Assembly: GCF_000317305.3 (NCBI RefSeq)
Contig: NC_023036.2
Location: forward strand, 4,154,001 to 4,218,000
Source of the DNA: Mycolicibacterium neoaurum VKM Ac-1815D
GTDB lineage: Bacteria > Actinomycetota > Actinomycetes > Mycobacteriales > Mycobacteriaceae
Length of the DNA stretch: 64,000 bases
Direction of reading: 5' to 3'
The position numbers and the translations under genes were made by a program. Below are positions 43,038 to 50,927 of the stretch, one piece after another (the first letter of the stretch is position 1; each line of letters starts with the position of its first letter). The notes under the pieces were generated by a model. It made no database searches, had not been told where the DNA came from, and was given only the letters and a program-made list of their open reading frames with translations.

Positions 43038-43081
43038 GGCCTTGTCTGCCACGTGGACGGCCAACGATTGAGGAGGACACC

Positions 43082-43909
43082 GTGGGCGCACAGGTCTCGA
43101 TCGGTGACTTCGCGGTGATGACCAGTCTGAGCAGAAAGGCGCTACGTCACTATCACGACATCGGCATCCTCGAACCGGCTCACATCGACCCTTACACCGG
43201 CTACCGCTTCTACGACACCAGCCAGGTCGATCACGCGCACATCATCCGCCGATTCCGTTCCCTGGGAATGTCCATTCCCGATATCAAGGCGCTGCTGAGC
43301 ACCCAGGACGCCATCGCCCGCACCGAGATCATCACCACTCACCTCGAGCAGATGGAGGCGCAACTGCAGCAGACCCGGGACACCGTCGGCGCGCTGCGTG
43401 AGTTGCTCTCCCCTGTCAAGCCTCCGGCCGAGGTCGCTGTGCGCCAGGAGTCATCGCTCGCCGTATGGTCCGTCGGCGGCATCATCGATGTGTCCGATAT
43501 CGACGATTGGTTCTCTACAACACTGCAGAAACTGAGAACCGCCGTCGCCGCTGCCGTGGGCGCACCGGTCGCGGTGACCCCGGGCGGGCTCTATGAACGC
43601 GGGTTGTTCCTCGAACAGCGTGGCAGCGCAACGATGTTCGTGCCCGCACCGCCATCGGCGGAACCTCCCGACGGAATCGATGCCACCACCCTGCCCAGGT
43701 CGGAGTTCGCGGTGCTCACCCATCCGGGCGGTCACGACGGAATCGACCGCAGTTACGCCGCGCTGGGAATCTATGTCAACGAGCACCTGATCAGCGGCCA
43801 GGGACCGATCCGCGAGCACTACATCGGCAGCACCCTGGCAGAACCGACAGCGTTCACGGCCACCGAGATATGTTGGCCGATCTTCAGCACCACTGCGGCG
43901 GTGGACTGA
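43082..43909 (+). CDS. MerR-family regulator with a GyrI/BmrR-like effector domain
   Basis: A 275-residue regulator. The N-terminal MerR domain (1-75) is standard (SIGDFAVMTSLSRKALRHYHDIGILE). A coiled-coil helix (about 85-125) links it to a C-terminal GyrI-like ligand-binding domain, as in the multidrug sensor BmrR. No metal-binding cysteines are present, so an organic ligand is expected. GTG 43082 has GAGGAGG upstream. Two MerR-type operators flank the divergent start sites, so it probably autoregulates and activates the SnoaL-SDR operon. Confidence 0.9.
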   Translation: MGAQVSIGDFAVMTSLSRKALRHYHDIGILEPAHIDPYTGYRFYDTSQVDHAHIIRRFRSLGMSIPDIKALLSTQDAIARTEIITTHLEQMEAQLQQTRDTVGALRELLSPVKPPAEVAVRQESSLAVWSVGGIIDVSDIDDWFSTTLQKLRTAVAAAVGAPVAVTPGGLYERGLFLEQRGSATMFVPAPPSAEPPDGIDATTLPRSEFAVLTHPGGHDGIDRSYAALGIYVNEHLISGQGPIREHYIGSTLAEPTAFTATEICWPIFSTTAAVD

Positions 43910-43954
43910 CGGCAGTCATGACCACAGGCTTTGGTGATGGGGAGCCAGAACGTT

Positions 43955-44749
43955 TCAGCCAGATTCTGACCGATATAAACGCAGGCACGGCTCCACGTAA
44001 TCGACACTGCGTCCAAGCGCGGCAAGTTCGGTACCGGTGCGCACCGCGGCCAGCTGGTCGAACTCGGGCTCGTCGCAGTTTCTGACGAAGTCGCGCACAT
44101 CGTCCAGATCGCGAACGTCCATATCGGCGGCCCGGAAGCACACGCCCACATTGTGATGGTCGCCGCGGCACACGGCCCACAACTTCAGGGTTCGGGGCTC
44201 CCGCCACAACCCGGTTTCTTCTAGCAGTTCGCGCGAAGCCTCGGTCGCGAGATTGTCGATATCCAGTGGCGTGCCTGACGGCGGCGGTATCACAGAGCCT
44301 CCGGGAAACTGCCAGAGCCCCGCTTTCGCCGTGAGTGGACCGGCTCGCCCGACGAGCACCATTCGCCCTGGCGCGGGCACGAGGACGGTTACGAACAGTG
44401 TGGATATGCGATGCCCAAACCTTCTCAGCGCCAGCGATCGGTAGGTGCTGGGCGACCACCACACGACCATCCGACTCGATACGGCTTCGAACGAGCAGCG
44501 ATCGACCAGCACCAGCGGACCGTCGAACAGTCCTGGATTCCGGCGCCTGGCCGCGTCGAACAATCGATCGGCTGCCTGCGCCTCCTCGTGCGCTACGCGT
44601 GGCCCGTCACGTCTTTCGAACTGCAGTTCAGAGGGCTGTCCGATCCAGACGCGATCATCGCCGATCAATAGAAGCTCCCACGCACCACCTACACGGCAAT
44701 CTCGAATGTCCCCCGTCACCCACGGGCACGCCAGGAGAAGGGGTTCCAC
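43955..44749 (-). CDS. Nudix-domain protein with atypical Nudix box
   Basis: A 264-residue protein. The C-terminal half (about 115-250) has a Nudix fold with RELLEETGLW, carrying the metal-binding Glu cluster. The first half of the box is unusual: GGSVIPPPSGTPLDIDNLAT replaces the normal GGxxExGE segment and its first Glu. The N-terminal 110 residues, including VDRCSFEAVSSRMVVWW, form a second unidentified domain. A hydrolase for a nucleoside-diphosphate derivative is likely but not assured. The true start is uncertain; GTG 44749 gives the longest frame and Met94 is an alternative. Confidence 0.72.
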   Translation of the reverse strand: MEPLLLACPWVTGDIRDCRVGGAWELLLIGDDRVWIGQPSELQFERRDGPRVAHEEAQAADRLFDAARRRNPGLFDGPLVLVDRCSFEAVSSRMVVWWSPSTYRSLALRRFGHRISTLFVTVLVPAPGRMVLVGRAGPLTAKAGLWQFPGGSVIPPPSGTPLDIDNLATEASRELLEETGLWREPRTLKLWAVCRGDHHNVGVCFRAADMDVRDLDDVRDFVRNCDEPEFDQLAAVRTGTELAALGRSVDYVEPCLRLYRSESG

Positions 44750-44820
44750 ACCGCAGAAGCCTCACTCGCAAATACTGCACCAGGCCGGTCGAGCTCGCGA
44801 TGTTTGCAGTAAACACTCTG

Positions 44821-44905
44821 TGGTGCGCGAGGGGGGACTCGAACCCCCACGTCCGAAGACAATGGCACCTAAAGCCATCACGTATGCCAATTTCGTCACT
44901 CGCGC
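44821..44905 (-). tRNA. leuX: tRNA-Leu (TAG anticodon)
   Basis: On the minus strand the acceptor arms GCGCGAG and CTCGCGC pair; the anticodon loop is CTTTAGG (anticodon TAG), followed by a long variable arm (TGTCTTCGGACGT) and T-arm GGGGGTTCGAGTCCCCC. Discriminator A and an encoded CCA (44823-44821) complete it. The long variable arm is diagnostic of a class II tRNA. The gene number in the symbol is only a guess. Confidence 0.96.
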
Positions 44906-44987
44906 TCTGCCGTTCAGACTACCGCCTCCCGTCCGAAGGATGTTGTCAGAGGTCTGCCCTAGCTTCCGTATCAACGAGGGGGTCTCG

Positions 44988-45713
44988 ATGCACACGCAGG
45001 ATGACTTCACACGAGTCAGACGGCTCATCGATGCGGGCTTGAACGACTGTGCGATCTCCAGACAAACGGGCATCCCCCGTCGCACCGTATGCGACTGGCG
45101 GCGCGGCAAGAGCGCGGTGATGCCGCGGTCGACGTGCCGCTACCACGACTACAGCGTGCTGCCGTCCGATGCGTACAGCTATCTGTTGGGGTTGTACCTG
45201 GGCGACGGCTACATCAACCGTTCCCGCTCCCTGTTCCGACTACGGGTGACCCTCGACAAAAAGTATCCGGGGATCATCGACGGTTGCCGCGACGCGATCG
45301 ACAAGATCATGCTCGGCCAGCATGCGACAGTGTTTCCGCGGGTCACCGGCTGCGTCGACGTATCGCTGTACTCGAAACACTGGCCGTGCATCTTCCCGCA
45401 GCATGGACCCGGGCCGAAGCACCTTCGTCCGATCGTCCTGGAGCCGTGGCAGCAGGCCCATGTCGACGCCGCCACCGAGGAGTTCGTCCGTGGCCTCATC
45501 CACAGTGACGGGTGTCGGGTGGTCGCCAACGATCGCGGGGTCGCCAGCATCCGCTATCACTTCACCAACCACTCGACGGATATCCGCAATCTCTTCTGCG
45601 CGGCCCTCGATCGGCTCGGCATCCCGTGGACCCAGAACAGTCGCTACATGATCGCCGTCTATCGCAAGGCGGCGACGGCACGACTCGACCAGTTCATCGG
45701 GCCAAAGACCTGA
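44988..45713 (+). CDS. Standalone LAGLIDADG protein with N-terminal helix-turn-helix
   Basis: A 241-residue protein. Residues 5-41 form a resolvase-like helix-turn-helix (AGLNDCAISRQTGIPRRTV). Two LAGLIDADG motifs follow: YLLGLYLGDG (65-74, Asp73) and FVRGLIHSDG (166-175, Asp174), with the usual spacing of a single-chain homing endonuclease. No intein or intron surrounds it. ATG 44988 has GAGGGGG upstream; a longer in-frame extension would run through tRNA-Leu and is unlikely. It could be a free-standing homing endonuclease or a domesticated DNA-binding protein beside a tRNA. Confidence 0.8.
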   Translation: MHTQDDFTRVRRLIDAGLNDCAISRQTGIPRRTVCDWRRGKSAVMPRSTCRYHDYSVLPSDAYSYLLGLYLGDGYINRSRSLFRLRVTLDKKYPGIIDGCRDAIDKIMLGQHATVFPRVTGCVDVSLYSKHWPCIFPQHGPGPKHLRPIVLEPWQQAHVDAATEEFVRGLIHSDGCRVVANDRGVASIRYHFTNHSTDIRNLFCAALDRLGIPWTQNSRYMIAVYRKAATARLDQFIGPKT

Positions 45714-45726
45714 AATCGACGGGCGG

Positions 45727-45732
45727 TAAAGT
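45727..45732 (+). promoter_or_regulatory. -10 element, leaderless promoter of lprD
   Basis: TAAAGT with six bases to ATG 45739. Confidence 0.5.
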
Positions 45733-45738
45733 TGACCC

Positions 45739-46125
45739 ATGTCCACTACACGACGTAGGAGACCGGCGCTCATCGCGCTGGCCACCGTCGGCGCCACCGG
45801 CTGCATGCTGCTGGCCTGGTGGCAGTGGACCCGCTACGAATCGAACTCGGGCACGTTCCTGAACCTGGGATACGCCCTGCAGTGGCCGATGTTCGCCGCG
45901 TTCTGCGTCTACGCCTACTACAAGTTCGTCAGGCTGGAGGACGCGCCACCGACCTACGAGGAGCCCGCGGACACCAACCGCGCCACCGAGCTCCCCGCCG
46001 GACTGCTCCCCGAGCGTCCGGCCGCCGCGTCGACCGTCGATGACGACCCCACCCTGCGCGAATACAACGCCTACCTGGCCGAGTTGGCCAAAGCGGACAC
46101 CCCCGAGGACAGGAACACCAGATGA
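45739..46125 (+). CDS. lprD: LprD-like membrane/lipoprotein
   Basis: A 128-residue protein matching Rv1343c (LprD): MSTTRRRRPALIAL, the segment WWQWTRYES, NLGYALQWPMFA and the C-terminal YNAYLAELAK are shared. The first hydrophobic helix ends ATGC, a poor lipobox, and a second helix (LQWPMFAAFCVYAYYKFV) follows, so a two-helix membrane protein is as likely as a true lipoprotein. Function unknown. Its stop overlaps the next ATG (ATGA), forming an operon with the DUF3817 gene. Confidence 0.85.
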   Translation: MSTTRRRRPALIALATVGATGCMLLAWWQWTRYESNSGTFLNLGYALQWPMFAAFCVYAYYKFVRLEDAPPTYEEPADTNRATELPAGLLPERPAAASTVDDDPTLREYNAYLAELAKADTPEDRNTR

Positions 46126-46475
46126 GTACCCCCGAAAGCCAGGAAACCCAGACCCCCGCCGTTCCGCTGCCCTCCATCCAGAAGGCGCTGGCGAGCTACC
46201 GGGTACTGGCGTGGACGACCGGCCTGTGGCTGATCGCGTTGTGCTACGAGATGGTCATGAAGTACGGCTTCAACGACGACTCGCTGAGCTGGATCGCGGT
46301 CGTGCACGGCTGGGTGTACTTCGCCTACCTGATCGCCACGGCGAACCTGGCCGTCAAGGTACGCTGGCCGTTGGGCCGCACGCTGGGCACCCTGATCTCC
46401 GGCACCGTGCCCGTGTTGGGCCTCATCGTCGAGCACTTCCAGACCCAAGACGTGAAGAAGCGGTTCGCTCTGTAG
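46122..46475 (+). CDS. DUF3817 integral membrane protein
   Basis: A 117-residue protein with three predicted membrane helices (WTTGLWLIALCYEMVMKYG, VVHGWVYFAYLIATANLAV, LGTLISGTVPVLGLIVEHF), the DUF3817 pattern, counterpart of Rv1342c. Its role is unknown. It starts inside the lprD stop. Its last 53 bases lie over the end of a convergent exporter gene that is absent from this position in M. tuberculosis. Confidence 0.88.
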   Translation: MSTPESQETQTPAVPLPSIQKALASYRVLAWTTGLWLIALCYEMVMKYGFNDDSLSWIAVVHGWVYFAYLIATANLAVKVRWPLGRTLGTLISGTVPVLGLIVEHFQTQDVKKRFAL

Positions 46476-47907
46476 CCGCCGTCGGGCGCACCGCGGGTAT
46501 CAGCAACGCGCCCACCGCCGACACGGCCGAGACCGCGGCGGCGACCGTCAGCGCAGCCCGGAAGCCGTCGAGGGTAGGCACCTCCTGACCGGCGGCCGTC
46601 ATCGTCATCCCCGCCAGGATCGCCCCGATCACCGCGCTGGAGATCGAGGTACCCAACGACCGCGCCAGCGCGTTGAGACCGTTGGCTGCCGCGGTCTCCG
46701 AAAGCGGCACCGCGGCGTTGATCAACGCAGGCATCGACGCGTAGGCGAAGCCCACCCCGATGCTCACCAGGACGTTGAGCACCAGCACTTGCGGACCGCC
46801 GCCCAGTAGCCACAACCCGGCCAGATACGAACCGGCGATCACCACGCACCCGACGCACAGCGTGAACCTCGGCCCCCTGGCCCCGGCCACCCGCGCCGCG
46901 AACGGCGCCACGAGCATCATGGCGATTCCGCCCGGGGCCATCCACAGCCCGGCCTCGAGCATCGACATGCCCAGCCCGTAACCGGTCTCGGCGGGAAGTT
47001 CGAGCACCTGCGGTGCGATCAGTGAGAGCGCGAACATCGCGAAACCGACCCCCACCGAGGCGATATTGGTGATCAGCACCGGCGGGCGCACCGAGGTGCG
47101 CAGGTCCACGACCGGCGAATCGAACCGCAACTGCCAGGCGACGAAGATCGCGCAGACCACGAGCGAGGTGCCGAACATCCCGATCGTCAACCCGGACGTC
47201 CAGCCCCAGTCGCGCCCCTTGGTGATGCCCAGCAGCAGGGTCACCAGTGCCCCCGCAAGCAAAAGCGCGCCCAGCGGGTCGAGGCGGTCGGTCGAACTGG
47301 CAGGCACCGCAGGCACCAGCGTGGCGAAGAGCACCAGCAACACGACACCGATGCCCGCGGCGAACCAGAACAGCGCATGCCAGGAGAGGTGTTGGGCAAC
47401 GGCCGCCGACAGTGGCAGCCCGAGTGCGCCGCCCACCCCGAGCGACGAACTCATCAGCCCCATGGCGCTGCCGACCCGCTCGGCGGGCACCGAGGCCCGC
47501 AGCACGCTGATGCCCAGCGGGATGATGGGGATACCCAGGCCCTGCATACCGCGACCGATCACGAACGGGATGAGGGTGCTACTCGACGCGGCGATCACCG
47601 AGCCCGCGATCAACACCATCGCGCAGGCGATCAGAATGCGTTTCGGACCGTACAGATCCCCGAGCCTGCCGAACACCGGGGTGGCCACCGCCGCGGTGAG
47701 CAGCGTCGACGTGATCGCCCATGACGCATCAGAAGCACTGGTGCCGAGCAGCTTTGGCAGTTCGGGTATCAACGGGATGAGCAGTGTCTGCATCAACGAG
47801 ACGCTGATGCCGGCGGCACACAGCACCGCGATCAGCACACCGGGATGGGCCGCCGAGACTCTCCGGAAAGGCCGCGGCCGATCGACTGACACCACGCCCG
47901 GGAGCAT
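46423..47907 (-). CDS. 14-TM major facilitator exporter (DHA2 type)
   Basis: A 494-residue transporter with about 14 membrane helices. The loop 2-3 motif is FGRLGDLYGPKRILIACAMV, and motif C-like Gly-rich helix 5 reads LGVGGALGLPLSAAVAQH. DHA2 proteins are proton-driven drug or metabolite exporters. The substrate is unknown. The gene sits between the counterparts of Rv1342c and Rv1341, which are adjacent in M. tuberculosis, so it is an insertion in that comparison. The C-terminal 17 codons overlap the DUF3817 gene on the other strand. Confidence 0.88.
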   Translation of the reverse strand: MLPGVVSVDRPRPFRRVSAAHPGVLIAVLCAAGISVSLMQTLLIPLIPELPKLLGTSASDASWAITSTLLTAAVATPVFGRLGDLYGPKRILIACAMVLIAGSVIAASSSTLIPFVIGRGMQGLGIPIIPLGISVLRASVPAERVGSAMGLMSSSLGVGGALGLPLSAAVAQHLSWHALFWFAAGIGVVLLVLFATLVPAVPASSTDRLDPLGALLLAGALVTLLLGITKGRDWGWTSGLTIGMFGTSLVVCAIFVAWQLRFDSPVVDLRTSVRPPVLITNIASVGVGFAMFALSLIAPQVLELPAETGYGLGMSMLEAGLWMAPGGIAMMLVAPFAARVAGARGPRFTLCVGCVVIAGSYLAGLWLLGGGPQVLVLNVLVSIGVGFAYASMPALINAAVPLSETAAANGLNALARSLGTSISSAVIGAILAGMTMTAAGQEVPTLDGFRAALTVAAAVSAVSAVGALLIPAVRPTAATERTASSRLGSGSARR

Positions 47908-47966
47908 TACACGTTAGCTGCGCTATACAAAATCCCGATGGTGGACCGGGTCGGAACCGCCGGTGC

Positions 47967-48566
47967 TCAGGCCAGCGCGCGCAATTGCGGGAGCAACAAC
48001 GTCAGCGCCCGGCCACGATGTGAAGCGGCATCCTTCTCCGCAGCAGACAGCTGCGCCGCCGACCGCGAGGATTCTGCGGGTACGAAGATCGGGTCATATC
48101 CGAAGCCGCCGTCACCACGCGGCTCCCGGGCGATCGTGCCCACCCATTCACCGCGCACCACGGTCTCCCCTGCCGCGGACACGAGCGCGCACGCCGAGAC
48201 GAAGGCGGCTCCGCGCCGGTCGTCGGGCACATCGCGCAGCTGTCCCAGCAGCAGCTCGAGGTTGGCGCGGTCGTCACCGTGTGCGCCGGACCACCGCGCC
48301 GACAACACCCCGGGCATACCGTTGAGTGCGTCGACGGCCAGCCCGGAATCGTCGGCGACCGAGGGCAACCCGGTCGCGGCAAACGCATCGCGGGCCTTGG
48401 CCAGCGCGTTCTCCTCGAAGGTGGCACCGGTCTCGGGTGCCTCATCGAACTCGGGGACCTCGGACAGCGACACCAACTCCACGCCGTTGATCCCGGCCGT
48501 GTCGAGGACCCGGCGCAGCTCGGCAAGTTTCTTGGCGTTGCGCGAGGCAACCAGTAACCGGATCAG
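47967..48566 (-). CDS. rdgB: Non-canonical purine NTP pyrophosphatase (RdgB/HAM1)
   Basis: A 199-residue enzyme that hydrolyses ITP, dITP and XTP to monophosphates, keeping deaminated purines out of nucleic acids. The family start (LLVASRNAKKLAEL), TFEENALAKARDAF, ADDSGLAVDALNGMPGVLSA and the C-terminal SHRGRAL are all conserved; it matches Rv1341. No ATG, GTG or TTG lies close to the conserved start. The best candidate is CTG 48566, which overlaps the rph stop codon (CTGA) as other couplings here do. TTG 48665 would add 33 residues lying inside rph. Confidence 0.9.
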   Translation of the reverse strand: MIRLLVASRNAKKLAELRRVLDTAGINGVELVSLSEVPEFDEAPETGATFEENALAKARDAFAATGLPSVADDSGLAVDALNGMPGVLSARWSGAHGDDRANLELLLGQLRDVPDDRRGAAFVSACALVSAAGETVVRGEWVGTIAREPRGDGGFGYDPIFVPAESSRSAAQLSAAEKDAASHRGRALTLLLPQLRALA

Positions 48567-49345
48567 CTTCCGAACACCTTCTTGGACGGACCGCTGGGCT
48601 CGGGCAGCACGCCGGGATAGGGCAGCTCCAGTGCCGCCCGCTGGATGGCGAACAGCTCCTCGCAACCGGCGAGCGCCACGTCCAGCATCTTGTCCAGCGT
48701 CGAGCGCGGGAAGGTGGCCCCCTCACCGGTGCCCTGGATCTCCACCAGGGTTCCGGTGTCGGTGGCGACGACGTTCATGTCGACCTCGGCGCGGGAATCC
48801 TCGGTGTAGGGCAGGTCCAACCGGACCCGGCCGTCGACCACACCGACCGACACCGCGGCGATGGCACAGGACAGTGGGCGCGGATCCGACAGCTTGTCGG
48901 CTGCGGCCAGGTAGGTCACGGCATCGGAGAGCGCGACATAGGCGCCGGTGATCGCGGCGGTGCGGGTACCACCGTCGGCCTGCAGCACATCGCAGTCGAT
49001 GGCGATGGTGTTCTCACCGAGCGCGCCGAGGTCGATACACGCCCGCAGCGACCGGCCGACGAGCCTGCTGATCTCCTGGGTGCGACCGCCGACCTTGCCC
49101 TTGACCGACTCGCGGCCCGAGCGCTCATGGGTGGCCGCCGGCAGCATCGCGTACTCCGCGGTCAGCCAGCCCTGCCCGGAGCCCTTGCGCCAGCGCGGCA
49201 CTCCCTCGGTCACCGAGGCCGTGCACATGACGCGGGTCTGGCCGAATTCGACCAATACCGAGCCCGCCGGATGGGAGGTGAAACCGCGGGTGATGACCAC
49301 TGGCCTCAGCTCGTCGTCAAGCCGGCCGTCTTCTCGTCTGGACAC
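48563..49345 (-). CDS. rph: RNase PH
   Basis: A 260-residue phosphorolytic 3'-5' exoribonuclease that trims tRNA precursors, counterpart of Rv1340. Conserved blocks: FGQTRVMCTASV, MLPAATHERSGRESVKGKV, EISRLVGRSLR, QADGGTRTAAITGAY and EVDMNVVATDTG, which hold the phosphate- and RNA-binding residues. GTG 49345 has a -10 (TAGGGT) six bases upstream, so the message may be leaderless. The downstream rdgB start overlaps its stop. Confidence 0.97.
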   Translation of the reverse strand: MSRREDGRLDDELRPVVITRGFTSHPAGSVLVEFGQTRVMCTASVTEGVPRWRKGSGQGWLTAEYAMLPAATHERSGRESVKGKVGGRTQEISRLVGRSLRACIDLGALGENTIAIDCDVLQADGGTRTAAITGAYVALSDAVTYLAAADKLSDPRPLSCAIAAVSVGVVDGRVRLDLPYTEDSRAEVDMNVVATDTGTLVEIQGTGEGATFPRSTLDKMLDVALAGCEELFAIQRAALELPYPGVLPEPSGPSKKVFGS

Positions 49346-49351
49346 CGTGCA

Positions 49352-49357
49352 ACCCTA
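49352..49357 (-). promoter_or_regulatory. -10 element, leaderless promoter of rph
   Basis: TAGGGT on the minus strand with six bases to GTG 49345. Confidence 0.5.
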
Positions 49358-49379
49358 ACGCGGCAGCCCGACGGGGAGC

Positions 49380-50147
49380 TCAGTGGCGGGTCACGTCGAT
49401 GACTTCGCCGCACACCACCGCATGCACCGGGCCGTCGAACTCGGCCTTGGCCTCGCTGATGACATCCTCGCGCGACGTCCAGGGCGGGATGTGGGTCAGC
49501 AGCAATTTCCCGACGCCCGCACGCGCCGCGATCTGACCGGCCTCGGTGCCCGACAGGTGCAGATTGGGCGGCCGCTCGGGGGAATGGGTCCAGGAAGCCT
49601 CGCACAGGAACACGTCGACACCGCGCGCCAGCTCGACCACCGCATCGCAGATGCCGGTATCGCCGCTGTAGGCGAAGGTGATGCCATCGCGATCGGTGAA
49701 GCGCATTCCGTAGGACTCGGTGGGGTGACACACCAGCCGCGGTTCGACCGTCAGGGCTCCGAGCCGCACCGCTTGACCGTCGACCCAGGGCTGGACGTCG
49801 AAAATATCGGAGACATCATCGATCTCGCCACCCTCGGGCGAGGACGCCGCGCCGAGCCGCTCCCAGGTATGCGAAGGACCGAACAACATGGCCCGCCCCT
49901 TGGGCGGGGACGGGTGGTACCGGCGCCACACGAACAGGCCGGGCAGATCCAGGCAGTGATCGGCGTGCAGATGCGACAGCAGGACGTTCACCGAGCCGGG
50001 GTCGGCGTACCGCTGCAGCGCGCCGAGCACCCCGCCGCCGAAGTCCAGGACCATGGGCGCGGTGTCGGGCTCGGTCAGCAGATATCCGGACGCGGGCGAA
50101 TCGGGGCCGACAACACTGCCGGAACAACCCAGTACGGTGATTCGCAC
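49380..50147 (-). CDS. Metallo-beta-lactamase-fold phosphodiesterase (Rv1339-like)
   Basis: A 255-residue MBL-fold hydrolase. The metal motif SHLHADH supplies His59, His61, Asp63 and His64; further ligands are His140 region (VCHPTES), Asp in YSGDTGICD and the His in LLTHIPPW. It matches Rv1339, reported to be an atypical class II cyclic-AMP phosphodiesterase. GTG 50147 begins MRITVLGCSGS, the family N-terminus. It stands in the place where murI lies between it and the rhomboid gene in M. tuberculosis; here the gap is 110 bp. Confidence 0.92.
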   Translation of the reverse strand: MRITVLGCSGSVVGPDSPASGYLLTEPDTAPMVLDFGGGVLGALQRYADPGSVNVLLSHLHADHCLDLPGLFVWRRYHPSPPKGRAMLFGPSHTWERLGAASSPEGGEIDDVSDIFDVQPWVDGQAVRLGALTVEPRLVCHPTESYGMRFTDRDGITFAYSGDTGICDAVVELARGVDVFLCEASWTHSPERPPNLHLSGTEAGQIAARAGVGKLLLTHIPPWTSREDVISEAKAEFDGPVHAVVCGEVIDVTRH

Positions 50148-50257
50148 AGCACTAGCTTGCCATGTCGGTCAGCGGCACGACGAAAGCATGACCGCATTCA
50201 GCGACAAGATTCATTTTGTGTCCGCACCGTGATGCAGGACATGGCCCGCGGACCGGC

Positions 50258-50917
50258 TCAGGAGCGCAGCGAGGCCGGGCCGGTGCGCGTGGTACGAGCC
50301 CTGCGCTCCGGGCCAGACAGCACGTAAGCGGCGATCAGACCGGCGATCGCGCCGGACAGATGTCCCTGCCAGGACACCCCCGGCGCACCGGGCAGCACCC
50401 CGAACAGAATGCCGCCGTACACCAGCGCGACGATCACCCCGACGACGATCTCCCAGGCCTTGCGGCTGAAGAATCCGAACACGATCAGAAACGTCAGCCA
50501 GCCGAAGATCAGCCCGGACGCGCCGATGTGATTCGTCGTGCACTGCACGCCCACATAGGGGCAGTGCGCGCCGATATTGCCGATCAGCCAGGTGCCGAAC
50601 CCGCCGAGCACCCAGATGATGGCGGTGGCGCCGAGGAATCGACCCATGCCGGCCAGCGTCATCAGAAATCCGAGCACCAGCGCGGGCACGGTGTTGGCGA
50701 TCAGATGGGGCCACCCGCCGTGCAGCAGCGGCGCCCACAGGATGCCCCACAGCCCGTCGGTCTGCAGCGGGCGAATCCCGTCCTGGTCCAGGCGATGGCC
50801 CAGAACGGTGTCGATGATCTCCATGACGTAGAGCAGCGCCACGAAACCGACGACGGTGACGCCGCCCACCACCCAGGCCGGCCGATTCTTCGGTGACCGG
50901 GTGTCGGAGAGATTCAT
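50258..50917 (-). CDS. Rhomboid-family intramembrane serine protease
   Basis: A 219-residue protein with about six to seven helices, counterpart of Rv1337. Catalytic Ser134 is in NHIGASGLIFGW and His186 in SWQGHLSGAIAG. The oxyanion-associated helix motif HGGWPHLIAN (His66, His71, Asn75) is also intact, so it should be active, cleaving membrane-spanning substrates. ATG 50917 was used; GTG 50923, two codons earlier, is equally possible. It follows cysM by 10 bases. Confidence 0.93.
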   Translation of the reverse strand: MNLSDTRSPKNRPAWVVGGVTVVGFVALLYVMEIIDTVLGHRLDQDGIRPLQTDGLWGILWAPLLHGGWPHLIANTVPALVLGFLMTLAGMGRFLGATAIIWVLGGFGTWLIGNIGAHCPYVGVQCTTNHIGASGLIFGWLTFLIVFGFFSRKAWEIVVGVIVALVYGGILFGVLPGAPGVSWQGHLSGAIAGLIAAYVLSGPERRARTTRTGPASLRS

Positions 50918-50927
50918 GCCCACTCGC

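Noticed and set aside
44445..44987. N-terminal extension of the LAGLIDADG frame upstream of ATG 44988
   Set aside because: It would translate antisense tRNA-Leu and part of the Nudix gene; ATG 44988 has its own ribosome site.
44828..44990. Imperfect 16-bp direct repeat (CGAGGGGGGACTCGAA and CGAGGGGGTCTCGATG) flanking tRNA-Leu, considered as an attachment-site pair
   Set aside because: Only a partial match of G-rich sequence, on the wrong side of the tRNA for a normal 3'-end attachment site, and no integrase is present.
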